Origin: a virus
DNA: 27,723 nucleotides
Reading direction: 5' to 3' (one strand)
IMG/VR virus record: IMGVR_UViG_3300045125_000012
Span: 1 to 27,723 of that record
The position numbers were made by a program, and so were the translations under genes. Positions 1 through 7,792 of the stretch are shown here, piece by piece. Under the pieces are notes generated by a model. That model was not told where the DNA came from. It searched no databases and saw nothing but the letters and a program-made list of their open reading frames with translations. The stretch's first letter is position 1. The number at the start of each line of letters is the position of its first letter.

Positions 1-1
1 A

Positions 2-118
2 GTCATGCTTCGTTCAGTTCAGATGGTGTTTAACCGTTTTCGCATTTATCACGTGAAACGCTTTCGCGTTTTTCGTGCGCCGCTTCACTTACCTCAAGGC
101 GCCCTGCCCCGTAGATAG
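2..118 (+). CDS. Short basic open frame cut by the window edge
   Basis: A frame is open from the left edge to a TAG at 116-118, with its first ATG at 5-7. The 37 residues from that ATG are Arg-rich with several Phe (for example FNRFRIYHVKRFRVF) and match nothing I recognise. It could be the C-terminus of a rightward gene whose body lies off the window, because the next gene starts 6 bases later on the same strand. It could equally be a chance frame. No ribosome site is clear in front of the ATG. Confidence 0.2.
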   Translation, partial: VMLRSVQMVFNRFRIYHVKRFRVFRAPLHLPQGALPRR

Positions 119-124
119 GCCAGA

Positions 125-548
125 ATGAAAGAAAAAGAACTCTTCGATTACTTGAAAGAAAACAAGTTCCCCGACCTAGTCAAGAGTGAAGGTACCTACG
201 ACACCTTTGATTGCATCTCAGATGAAGCAGGGTTTTACATAGAGCTAAAGTGTGAGACATACCCACTACCCAGACCTGCTGATTGAGAAGTCTAAATATG
301 ACAGGCTTATTCTTGAGGCTAAGTACCGTAGCCTTGAGCCTTGGTATATCAACTCTACGCCTGCTGGTAAGTGGGGCTTTGACCTATTCAAAGTACCAGA
401 GCCTGTCTGGTCTGAGCGTTGGATGCCTGCCACCACAGAGTTCAGCACTGATTACCACTGCAAGATACGCAAGGCCGTAGGTTGCATCCATACATTCAGA
501 TTGCAGTTGCCGTGTGGATACTTGACACTTCCCTATTCAAATGAATAG
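125..548 (+). CDS. PD-(D/E)XK-like nuclease, frameshifted
   Basis: The ATG at 125 begins MKEKELFDYLKENKFPDL. Residues 26-29 hold acidic positions (DTFD) and residues 37-42 read FYIELK, giving an E-x-K pair typical of the PD-(D/E)XK nuclease core. A one-base indel near 250-256 breaks the frame. The protein continues as CRHTHYPDLLIEKSKYDRLI and then a Trp- and Tyr-rich stretch (YINSTPAGKWGFDLF). The stop at 546-548 may be artificial, because another forward frame continues past it with protein-like sequence (KDYGKACKVLTVPLT) up to about 640. Phages use such small nucleases in DNA processing or recombination, but the exact role here is unknown. It is the only clear rightward gene and faces the late operon. 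Confidence 0.55.
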
Positions 549-557
549 ACTTGTGTC

Positions 558-635
558 GTGCCAGGCGGACCAAAGATTACGGTAAGGCCTGCAAAGTTCT
601 GACAGTTCCGCTCACTGCATCCAGGCGCCTGGCAC
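558..635. repeat. Inverted repeat arms and a perfect palindrome
   Basis: The 10-base arm gtgccaggcg (558-567) recurs inverted as cgcctggcac (626-635). The right arm overlaps a perfect 12-base palindrome CCAGGCGCCTGG at 621-632. It lies just upstream (on the plus strand) of the leftward terminator, where the convergent transcripts meet. It may be structured RNA, a protein site, or only the GC-rich tail of the nuclease gene read in another frame. Confidence 0.4.
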
Positions 636-652
636 ATCTAATTTTTGGGCAC

Positions 653-684
653 AAAAAAAGCCCCCACCCCGTTTGGGACAGGGG
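653..684 (-). terminator. Rho-independent terminator of the leftward late operon
   Basis: On the minus strand the sequence forms a 10-bp stem (684-675 with 670-661), an AAAC loop (674-671), and then C followed by seven T (659-653). Three of the ten pairs are G-U wobbles in the minus-strand RNA; on the plus strand the same positions would be A-C mismatches. The element should therefore terminate only leftward transcription. It closes the late operon and faces the convergent nuclease gene. Confidence 0.75.
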
Positions 685-689
685 TCCTC

Positions 690-906
690 TTGCCTCGCGC
701 TAACTTACGAACTACTTCTTTCTTACCGAACTCCTTGGCTGATGGATCTAGCCACTTGAGTACTGGTCCAAGGAAACCAGCAGAAGTGCTGCTAGTTTCC
801 TGAAAGTGCCTTCACGCCAGTCTCTCCTGCTAGGTAAAGTGCGATTGCAGCGGATGCTGAAGCGCGGAACCGGAGTCAGGGATACTTGCTTGAACTGTTC
901 TTTCAT
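690..906 (-). CDS. Small last gene of the late operon, unknown function
   Basis: The start ATG (906-904) has a near-perfect ribosome site, AAAGGAGG, four bases upstream. The N-terminus is MKEQFKQVSLTPVPR. After one or two indels it continues as SASAAIALYLAGETGVKAL and ends in a basic stretch (GFLGPVLKWLDPSAKEFGKK, then VVRKLARGKR) just before the terminator. About 70 residues. The central part is mildly hydrophobic, but I do not see a convincing membrane segment. Its position behind holin-like and endolysin genes makes a lysis accessory role possible but unproven. The exact stop is uncertain because the frame runs into the terminator. Confidence 0.5.
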
Positions 907-962
907 TAGTCCTCCTTTGGACTGGGTACTGCTTCTTCTTAGCCTTCTTACGAAGGCGAGCC

Positions 963-1374
963 TTAGACTTTATTGATAGGCTTTGGCTCTCCCAGCCAAG
1001 GAAACCAAGGACTTGTATCCTTAGCAAACTTCTCCTTGATTGAAATATGCAGGTGCTTGACTGCTTGTTTGGACCTGTGTATTCTCTGAGTCCACGTCTC
1101 TGTGACCAGATACGACCATTGAATATCAGATATAGAACCCGCTTGTCATCTTTTAACTTCTCGGATAGATATCAGCGCAGTCGATTCCGTTATGTGGGTC
1201 GTGAGTTAGATCAACAGCAAGACCCGTGTTGTGGTCTGAGTTCGGATTCTGTTTTACGTGAGCAGCAGAAGGAAGCAGTCCATCGCTCGCCTTCATACGC
1301 TTCGGTGCAATGGCAGTCGCCTGTCGCAACACTGCGATTGCAGCAGGACTGGCGCTCTTTGCTAGTGGTTTCAT
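963..1374 (-). CDS. Endolysin, peptidase M15 (D-Ala-D-Ala carboxypeptidase-like)
   Basis: This is probably the zinc peptidase that cleaves peptidoglycan peptides at lysis. The N-terminal part (from ATG 1374) carries SDHNTGLAVD at residues 46-55, an exact match to the S-x-H-x2-G-x-A-x-D metal-binding motif of the M15/VanY family. After frame breaks near 1160 and 1045 the protein continues with SEKLKDDKRVLYLIFNGRIW and then the second motif KHLHISI (H-x-H) near 1033-1062. It ends PWFPWLGEPKPINKV with a TAA at 965-963. The combined length of about 135 residues fits a single-domain M15 endolysin without a separate wall-binding domain. One frame would extend it with a Lys/Arg-rich tail (ARLRKKAKKKQYPVQ), so the true C-terminus is not settled. 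The start overlaps the stop of the holin-like gene as TAATG. Confidence 0.8.
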
Positions 1375-1607
1375 TACTCACCCTTCAATTTCCCATAGAT
1401 AAAGTCAATCTTGTCTTTGGTGCTGGAGCCACCATTGTTGGTTAGTTCGTGCTTGACTACCTTGATTTCTTCACGAACGATGTCTCTGATTTCATCACGA
1501 ACTTGAGACATAAAATCAGTACGAATAAACCAGCGTAATGCCATCAACAAAGTTGATACGATTCCAAGGATTGTGGCAATCAAGACTGCCCAGTCTGTAG
1601 GTGTCAT
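1374..1607 (-). CDS. Small membrane protein, holin-like
   Basis: An intact 77-residue gene. Residues 6-28 (WAVLIATILGIVSTLLMALRWF) form one clear membrane segment. A charged, probably coiled-coil segment follows (QVRDEIRDIVREEIKVVKHE) and then a polar tail. One N-terminal membrane helix plus a cytoplasmic amphipathic region, directly upstream of and overlapping the endolysin gene (TAATG), suits a holin or a holin regulator. I cannot assign a holin family from sequence alone. A GGAG sits about 8 bases before the ATG. Confidence 0.65.
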   Translation of the reverse strand: MTPTDWAVLIATILGIVSTLLMALRWFIRTDFMSQVRDEIRDIVREEIKVVKHELTNNGGSSTKDKIDFIYGKLKGE

Positions 1608-1627
1608 TTACACGCTCCGAATAGTGA

Positions 1628-2142
1628 CTAGTTTGTGACAGAATCGTCACAGTAAATTGCGAGTATTTCTTTTGCCCACGCTATTTTGTCTTCTATGCGC
1701 TGACCTGATGGCTGGCTAGTAGACCACAACTCTAGATTTTCAATTCGGTTATCTTGACGATTTCCGTTTTTATGATGGACCTCTTCGTGAGACAGCAGAG
1801 GTCTTCCTAGATGTTGTTCCATCACCTCTCGGTGAACCTTTATGTGTTTATAGTTTTTCTTGTATACTTGATATCCATTGCTATCAATGTATGGTTTATA
1901 CTGCGGTTCTAGTGGGTTTATTTTTCTAGTGGTTTCCAAACTTTTTTACTCTTTGGTAATGACCTCTACAGTAACCAAGACCTCTGTGAGGTTTATCGCA
2001 GGAATCTAAAGAGCACTTCTTGTTTAGTTCTTTCGTTTTACGAACTCTTATGAGTTCTCCACTAGATAGTTTCTTTTTCATAATGCTTCCAGCATAAACC
2101 TCTAGACCTAATAACTCTATTGCAGTTGTTTTCAGTACACAT
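1628..2142 (-). CDS. HNH homing-type endonuclease with two zinc knuckles
   Basis: Reconstructed across indels near 2070 and 1935. It begins at ATG 2142-2140 with [20 protein letters not shown] and carries a second knuckle [20 protein letters not shown]. Both share the exact spacing C-x4-C-x9-C-x2-H. The C-terminal half holds the HNH motif [19 protein letters not shown], with the usual [13 protein letters not shown] strand before it. Such genes are mobile, DNA-cutting elements that insert between phage genes. This one starts two bases after the tail gene stop (2144) and ends before the holin-like gene, so it is a free-standing insertion in the late operon. No strong ribosome site is seen, and coupling to the upstream gene is likely. 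Confidence 0.8.
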
Positions 2143-2143
2143 A

Positions 2144-4356
2144 TCACACCGAACGGATTGTAACCAGCAAAACGCCTCCGAATCCGGAGAACGCGTTTAT
2201 CTGTTGGTGTGCGGTTGATAAAATCAATCTCTTCAATGAGACCGACGTAGGACTCACCAGTGCGGAAGTCCTGAACTCTACTGGTGTCACCAACATTTTC
2301 TACTGATTCTAGTTGTGACATACGGTTCCAAGCAGAACCTTCGTATCCTTCTGTAACCCCGAACTTGTCCATCTCGTGGTCATAGCAGAAGACTGGATAC
2401 TGAATCAATCTCTGACGTGGAATAGCAGGCAATGCCTTGACCTGATAGCCGGTGAATACCGGTGTCTTGGTATTGTCATCACCTACACTGAAGGTAAACT
2501 TAAATCCTAGATATTGCTGAGCAGTTGCAGGATAGTTTGCTGGCAACTTCACCGACGCTATCACCTTGAGAGAATAAACCTAAGGCATATTCTGTATCAG
2601 ATGAATCAATAGAATCCACTCGCAAGCTGCCATTTGTAGTATCAAACTGTGGCAGGATGAACTTGAATATCTTTGCCTCAAGTGTGTTGTAACGGATAAA
2701 GCCTGTGCGCAGATATCCGCTAGATACATAGCGGTTGGTTGTCTCAATATAAACACTGCCATTAGTACCGGTAGCATTGGTTGTAAATGCTAGCGGTTAG
2801 TGCCATCAATGAATGCACAAGCTGTAGTTTCTCTGCTTGTGTCACCAGTTGGTTTGTATACATCAAAGGCATATGGAAAAACTAATGGTGCTATCTGTGT
2901 GCTTAGGTCAATGCGCATTGTGCCTGGTTCATCATCAACTCCAGTTGCTGCCCAAGCAAAGTTATCTCTAAAGCAGAAGTCGTATACTGGCTGATTGTTT
3001 TCCCAGATTAGCGGGCCATAGGCCAATGAGCCATCATCAGATACTGCAGCCACACGAATACCCTTGGTAGTGCCAATCATCATAAAGCCAAGGTAGTAAG
3101 CAATCTTGTAGATGCGCTCGCCACTTGGCATCTCAGCTGCTGTGATAGCAGATGTCAGGGTAGGCATAGCACCAGCTGTAGTCAATGTAAACTTCTGGAT
3201 ATTAGACTGTGTGCCAGAGAAACCTGCTACATAAATAGCAGCTCCAGATGATGTAATGGTTGTGTAAACAAAGTCATCTACCGGATGGGTATAAACAGCA
3301 GTTGGTAGAGATGTAGCAGTTGTTGAAATCTCATAGACCTTGTTGTTGATACAAGCTACGATACGCTCTTTGGTAAATTCCATTACAGCGTTGGTGATAA
3401 TCAAACCAGTAGTGTCCAAACATCTTGACAGTTGTAGTAGGTGAGTCTGCTGCATAACCAGTCAATGGCTTCTTGTACATAGTCATCTTGGTTACGCCAC
3501 CACTGGTTACGTTGGTTAGCCAGTAGGCATCAAACTCCATCATCGCAGTAGGCATAAACCTTGTCATCAACACCTGTGTTATAGTCCACAAAATGGCAGA
3601 CATCTGATGTTACGGTTCCCGTAGCAGCTGCAGATGGAACATCAGCTGCAGTCTTTGCATAGGTAAAAGTGGTTGAAGTAGGAACTGAAATGATGGTGTA
3701 TGTACCATTGAATGTGGCATCTACCCCAGTTACTTCAATCTCAAAACCAGCAGCTAGTCCGTGAGCAGCACTAGTTGTTAGTGTGGCTACGTTTGAAGTC
3801 AGAGCCTTATTAGTAACGGATGCCGTTATGGTTGGGAAAATCTTTGTCGATGTCAAAGCCGTCAAGCATCAAGCAGCCGTAGTAGGTATTACCGCTCTGA
3901 GTCCATTCAATGGAGCGCAAGAACTGGTTAGGACGTAGGTTGGTATTGATGTTTGCGCTAGTCTCGTGAGTAGCATCGCAGTCAAGGAGAAGAGTTACCT
4001 GTCCTTTGTTCCAGACATTACAGCCCTTGGACACATTGTACTGGAAGCGCAAACCTTCATCCTGGGCAGGCTCAAAAGTACTTGATACCTTGGCCTAAAT
4101 GGAATGACGACTGGCTTCTGAACCACCAACCAGTTAGAGATTGCTCTCCAGCTTCTCTGGTCTGGTCATACTGTTGCTTACGGTACTGAGCAGTGACACG
4201 GCGATAAGGTGAGTCATCACTGGCAGCCAAGAAGAATGGCAGACCTGCGAATGCCACATCATAGGCTACGCCAGTAGTGGAGTAACTTGTAGCACCTGCT
4301 GGGTTTGAGAGTACATACGGTATGCCTTCTGTAATGTCGTCACCATATGGTGCCAC
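2144..4356 (-). CDS. Large tail or virion structural protein
   Basis: A protein of about 735 residues pieced together from at least six frames. The start is GTG 4356, six bases after AAAGGAG, giving MAPYGDDITEGIPYVLSNPA. The N-terminal part has QYRKQQYDQTREAGEQ. A domain of about 70 residues near the middle (SNVATLTTSAAHGLAAGF ... FNGTYTII, around 3620-3840) looks like a beta-sandwich module common in phage tail proteins. The second half is rich in short beta-strand repeats (SGERIYKIAYYLGFMMIGTT, DFCFRDNFAWAATG) that could form a propeller or beta-helix. The true C-terminus is FSGFGGVLLVTIRSV with TGA at 2146-2144, reached by a frame change near 2200. It probably forms part of the tail or host-contact apparatus. 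No enzymatic motif is seen. Confidence 0.65.
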
Positions 4357-4382
4357 TGCTTGCTCCTTTGTCTAAATTTCAT

Positions 4383-4613
4383 TTACTTGCTTAGTGCAGC
4401 GATTTCTTCGGCAGTCAAACCAAGAGCAGCAAGTTTCGCTTCTGCTGCTTGCTTTGCTGCTGCCTTAGCTTGGGCCTCAGCCTCTGCTGCTAGGCGGTCT
4501 TGCTCTGCCTTAGCCGCTGCTGCTTCTAGTTCAGCAATTTCTGCTGCGGTTAGTGGTACAACTTCTTGTACACCAGTCTCGCAGTTGACGATTACCTTGG
4601 TAGGTGCTGTCAT
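4383..4613 (-). CDS. 76-residue Ala/Glu-rich helical protein
   Basis: An intact gene with AAGGAG eight bases upstream of the ATG. The N-terminus (TKVIVNCETGVQEVVPLT) looks like a short beta hairpin. Residues 22-75 are almost all A, E, K, Q and L (EIAELEAAAAKAEQDRLAAE) and should form one long helix or coiled coil. Similar short proteins occur next to fibre genes in other phages, where they may act as chaperones or minor fibre components. That role is inferred from position only, between the fibre cassette and the large tail protein. Confidence 0.6.
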   Translation of the reverse strand: MTAPTKVIVNCETGVQEVVPLTAAEIAELEAAAAKAEQDRLAAEAEAQAKAAAKQAAEAKLAALGLTAEEIAALSK

Positions 4614-4645
4614 TGTTTGTTTCTCCTTGTTAGCTGATTGATTGG

Positions 4646-5167
4646 TTAGGAATTTTTCAGGCCATACAGCCAGAATGTAGAACCAGACATAAAGTTATTA
4701 TCAGCAGTAAATACAATACTTGTAATTGCTGCAGTTGAACGCCATAAATTAGCTCTAGCGCCAACCCAATTACCAGTTGAAGCATTGGTTTCTGCCACGT
4801 CAAATACGCCGCCTACTTTATTAGCTGAACCAGCATAGTTTGGAATATAAATTTCAGATGAACCATAAGTGTTTGCTGTGGCAGCATCTCTGTCTGTTAC
4901 AAAACTAAAGTTGTAACTTGAACCACTTGAGCGACCGCTGGAAGCAGTTGAACCTTCACCTTGAACTCTTGTGTTAGATGTTAGATTTCCAGTTGTGTTG
5001 TTATTCAAAAGAATATAAACAGTATCCTTGGTATCACCCATAGTTGCAATGCGAACAGAGCATCTCAACACCAAATCGGTATACGTTGACGGAATGCTAG
5101 AGAAGGTGACTGAGGCTGCAGATGTAGTCAGTGTATTGCTTGCTATCAGAAATCTTGATGATGGCAT
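4646..5167 (-). CDS. Fibre-domain protein A1
   Basis: An intact 173-residue protein. The N-terminus contains TFSSIPSTYTDLVLR, the middle SSEIYIPNYAGSANK, and the C-terminus NLWRSTAAITSI followed by FWLYGLKNS. It is a paralogue of A2 (6326-6842), which shares LIASNTL, SSEIYIPNY and LYGIKNS. It is also more distantly related to the B and C proteins through the SIP-x-TY-x2-L core and the C-terminal strand ending in YG. The Ser/Thr/Gly/Asn-rich all-beta composition suggests a trimeric fibre or receptor-binding module. AGGAG lies ten bases before the ATG. It is the last gene of the second C-B-A cassette. Confidence 0.65.
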   Translation of the reverse strand: MPSSRFLIASNTLTTSAASVTFSSIPSTYTDLVLRCSVRIATMGDTKDTVYILLNNNTTGNLTSNTRVQGEGSTASSGRSSGSSYNFSFVTDRDAATANTYGSSEIYIPNYAGSANKVGGVFDVAETNASTGNWVGARANLWRSTAAITSIVFTADNNFMSGSTFWLYGLKNS

Positions 5168-5187
5168 AGTTTAGTCAGCTCCTAAAA

Positions 5188-5693
5188 TTAGAGGATTCCG
5201 TACAAAGTGGCGGTGGTGCCAGTTGCAAAACTGTCTCCCGTATTCAACTGAATTGAAAGAGAAGTAATAGCTGAAGTTGAGCGCCATACAATCCAACAGT
5301 TCTAGTAACGTTGCCAGAACCATTTTGGTCAAACGAAGCAGTAGCCAGTACAGTTTTGTTAGTTGAGCCAGCGTATGAAAATATATCTAAAGTAAGCATA
5401 CCTGGAACTGTAGTGCTGGTATTGCCACCATTGGTATGAATCCAGGATACGGTTGAAAATTGTGCAGATGTTGCGCTGGCGCCATCTCCATTTATATTGG
5501 TTCTGGAATAGTTATTGGCAGTATCACCATTGAATCTCAATACTATAGTTCCAGTTCCTGGAGTAGTTCTAATGTTTGCGAATACAACTCTCAAGTCGGT
5601 ATAGGTATTAGGAATACTTGATAATGTAATAGTGCTTGTAGAACTGCCTAGCGTGGTAGTAGCAATCGCTACTTCAGTTGATGTATCTGGCAT
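5188..5693 (-). CDS. Fibre-domain protein B1, frameshifted near its end
   Basis: Starts at ATG 5693 (MPDTSTEVAIATTTLGSS) with AAGGAG just upstream, overlapping the stop region of C1. It has TLSSIPNTYTDLRVVFANIR and DIFSYAGSTNKTVLATASFD. An indel near 5285 moves the end to another frame, where it reads RSTSAITSLSIQLNTGDSF and finishes ATLYGIL with TAA at 5190-5188. About 168 residues. Paralogue of B2 (6855-7353), which shares DIFSYAGSTNKT, NGSG and TATLYGIL. Probably a tail fibre or receptor-binding component, inferred from composition and context. Confidence 0.6.
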
Positions 5694-5702
5694 TGTCTCT
5701 CC

Positions 5703-6313
5703 TTAGCCCTTGAAACCGTAAAGTGCGAAAGTGCTTTGAGTGTTGAAATTACTTGCAGCTAAGTAAATTGTTATTGAAGTTACTGCAGATGTTGACATAA
5801 GCAAACCTGAGCGTAATCCTATCGAACCTGGAACAGAGCCCAAATTGTTCAAATCATATCCAGTAAAAGTTCTTACCGTTTTATTTTGGTCGTACTTGCG
5901 TAATCGTGAATGTCGATAATTCCCACTGAGCCAATGTTTGTATAGCTATTGCCTGGGGAGCCAAGACCAGTGAATAGTTGCATCTCAGTTTGAGATGCTC
6001 CGCCACTAGCAACCACAGATGTTCCGTCACCATCTAACTGATGAGCAGCATAAACTGTTCCAGTGTTTCCATTTATACGCATCAGCATTTGATAGATTGA
6101 GCTATTGGTTGTTTTAGAAAAGTATCTAATCTGCAAATGTTGATATGTCTGAGGTATGTTGCTAAAGGTTATGCTTCCAGCAGACCCAGTACCATTTACC
6201 CTCTGAATCAACCAGGTGGCAGCAGGGTCATAGGCGGCATTGCCAGCGAGCATAGAGTCATACTTCAGCACTCCAGTCTTGATGCCAGAGTTAGACAGTT
6301 TCGTTACAGCCAT
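5703..6313 (-). CDS. Fibre-domain protein C1, frameshifted
   Basis: Starts at ATG 6313 (MAVTKLSNSGIKTGVLKYDS) with AAGGAG eight bases upstream. It carries MLAGNAAYDP, then TFSNIPQTYQHLQIRYFSK and GIIDIHDYASTTK. An indel near 5885 shifts the frame. The remainder reads KTVRTFTGYDLNNLGSVPGS, then STSAVTSITIYLAA, and ends FALYGFKG with TAA at 5705-5703. About 203 residues. It is the longest class of the fibre cassette and has an N-terminal extension (about 30 residues) that A and B lack, possibly the part that attaches to the virion. Paralogue of C2 (7793-8384). Confidence 0.6.
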
Positions 6314-6325
6314 TGACTATGCTCC

Positions 6326-6842
6326 TTATGAGTTTTTGATACCGTATAGAAAGAATGATGAGCCTGAAACAAATGAAGAAACCGCCTTCATATTTATTTG
6401 AGTTATTGCTGCGGTGTTTCTCCACAGGTTTGCACCTGCCCAAATGTCTGCTGCTGTAGCATTATTTTCTGTTACTGAAAATGACCCAAACGGTTTATTC
6501 TGTGAAACAGTATAGTTTGGAATGTATATTTCTGAACTAGAAAATGTATTAGATGTTTGATTAGCACCAGGAATACCAACATCGTAAATTGTTGCACCAG
6601 ATGAATCACGGCCAGATGTAGCAACCGACCCAGAACCAAGCATATATGTATCACTATATGTAGTTCCTGATGATGTTGTATCCGAATTAAAAGTTAAAAG
6701 AATATAATCAGGGTCTGTTCTTCCAGTTCTAGCACTTATCTTTAACACCAAATCAGTATAAGTAGCAGGAATAGCCGAAAAGGTAACAGATGCGGCAGAT
6801 GAGCCTAATGTGTTAGATGCGATGAGTGTATGTGTTAGCCAT
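6326..6842 (-). CDS. Fibre-domain protein A2, frameshifted near its start
   Basis: The start is placed at ATG 6842-6840, four bases after AGGAG, giving MANTYT. An indel around 6820 then leads into SNTLGSSAASVTFSAIPATY and the open frame that ends LYGIKNS at 6326. It shares SSEIYIPNY, NLWRNTAAIT and the C-terminus with A1. About 172 residues. It is the last gene of the first C-B-A cassette. Its stop TAA overlaps the ribosome site of C1. Confidence 0.6.
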
Positions 6843-6854
6843 TTGTTCTCCTCG

Positions 6855-7353
6855 CTATGCTTTCAAGATGCCGTAGAGGGTGGCGGTTGTGCCGGAGTTA
6901 AAGTTGGCTCCAAAAACACCATACAGTTTGATAGATGTAATAGCAGATGTGCTACGCCACAATCCGACAATACGACTAACAATACCTGAACCGTTTTTGT
7001 CTCCTGAGCCAGATACTAATAAAGTTTTATTTGTAGAGCCAGCATAAGAAAATATATCTACAGCAGTCATAGCCACATTGGAATTATTAGTAAACAAAGC
7101 ATCATCACGAACATATGTTCCATTAGTGGTTTGGTTACTTGTCACAGAAGAACCATCTCCAAATAATGCTGTACGTGAATAATTTGCCCCAGTATCACTA
7201 TTAAATCTGATACCAACATATTCGCTTGCTGAACAAGTTCCTACAATAACAACTCTCAAATCAGTATAGGTAGTTAGGAATAGAAGTAAAGTCTATAGAT
7301 GCAGCCGCACTACCAAGCGTAGTAGTCACAATAGGAGAAAATGTGGCTGGCAC
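6855..7353 (-). CDS. Fibre-domain protein B2, frameshifted near its start
   Basis: A GTG start at 7353 with AGGTG upstream gives VPATFSPIVTTTLGSAAAS, which aligns with the N-terminus of B1. After an indel near 7280 it continues as RVVIVGTCSASEYVGIRFNS, contains DIFSYAGSTNKTLLVSGSGD and LWRSTSAITSIKLYG, and ends TATLYGILKA at 6855. About 165 residues. Its gene lies directly behind the HNH gene at 7361-7791, whereas the matching B1 gene directly follows C1. Confidence 0.6.
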
Positions 7354-7360
7354 TATACAC

Positions 7361-7791
7361 CTACACTTTTGAGCTGCTCTATACTTACGCACATTCGTAT
7401 AGTAGTCTGTCTCCTTCTTGCAAGTATGGCAAGCAAATCTAATTCCCTTGCTTTGTTTTTATATTGGATATGTATTGCCTTCTAGTAAAATGACCATTGC
7501 GGCAATGTGTTGTTGTATTTCAAAACCCGTGTAGTTTTTTGGCTGTTCTCTGCTTCAGTTACTAAAGCCAAGTGTTCTGGGTTTTGCACAGCGGCGATGC
7601 TGACAGGTATTACCACCTTCACACTCAGCAGGGTTATGGCAGATATGGTCAATAACCATTCCGTCTGGAATTTTGCCATTTAACTAATTCCCAAGCCCAC
7701 CGATGAGCGCGTATTTGTTTTCCATTAACTCTGAAGCCTTGTGATAGCCATTAGTAATGTTGTTCGTTTTTGCTTCTATACAGTTAGTCAT
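7361..7791 (-). CDS. HNH endonuclease inserted between fibre genes
   Basis: Reconstructed over at least three indels. ATG 7791-7789 starts MTNCIEAKTNNITNGYHKAS and continues as RAHRWAWELV. The catalytic core is IPDGMVIDHICHNPAEC, with further Cys/His residues (GGNTCQHRRC) and NPEHLALVTEAENSQ. This matches the HNH family in which the DH and N-P-x-H-L motifs form the active site. The C-terminal part has NGHFTRRQYISNIKTKQGN and a second metal-site-like CHTCKK. The likely stop is TAG at 7363-7361. The start lies two bases after the C2 stop (7793), and the end is eight bases before B2. It is a free-standing mobile endonuclease. Confidence 0.75.
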
Positions 7792-7792
7792 C

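Noticed and set aside
1926-2564. An apparent fusion of a tail protein to a zinc-finger protein
   Set aside because: Frame analysis shows the tail protein ending at 2144 (FSGFGGVLLVTIRSV) and a separate HNH gene starting at 2142. The fused frame passes through incorrect sequence ([12 protein letters not shown]) created by indels.
4360-4641. Forward-strand 93-residue Ala/Ser-rich frame
   Set aside because: It is the shadow of the 76-residue Ala/Glu-rich gene on the other strand, which has a good ribosome site.
7482-7679. A 65-residue hydrophobic-looking protein (MAKFQTEWLLTISAITLL)
   Set aside because: Its first half is the wrong frame of the HNH core; the adjacent frame reads IPDGMVIDHICHNPAEC.
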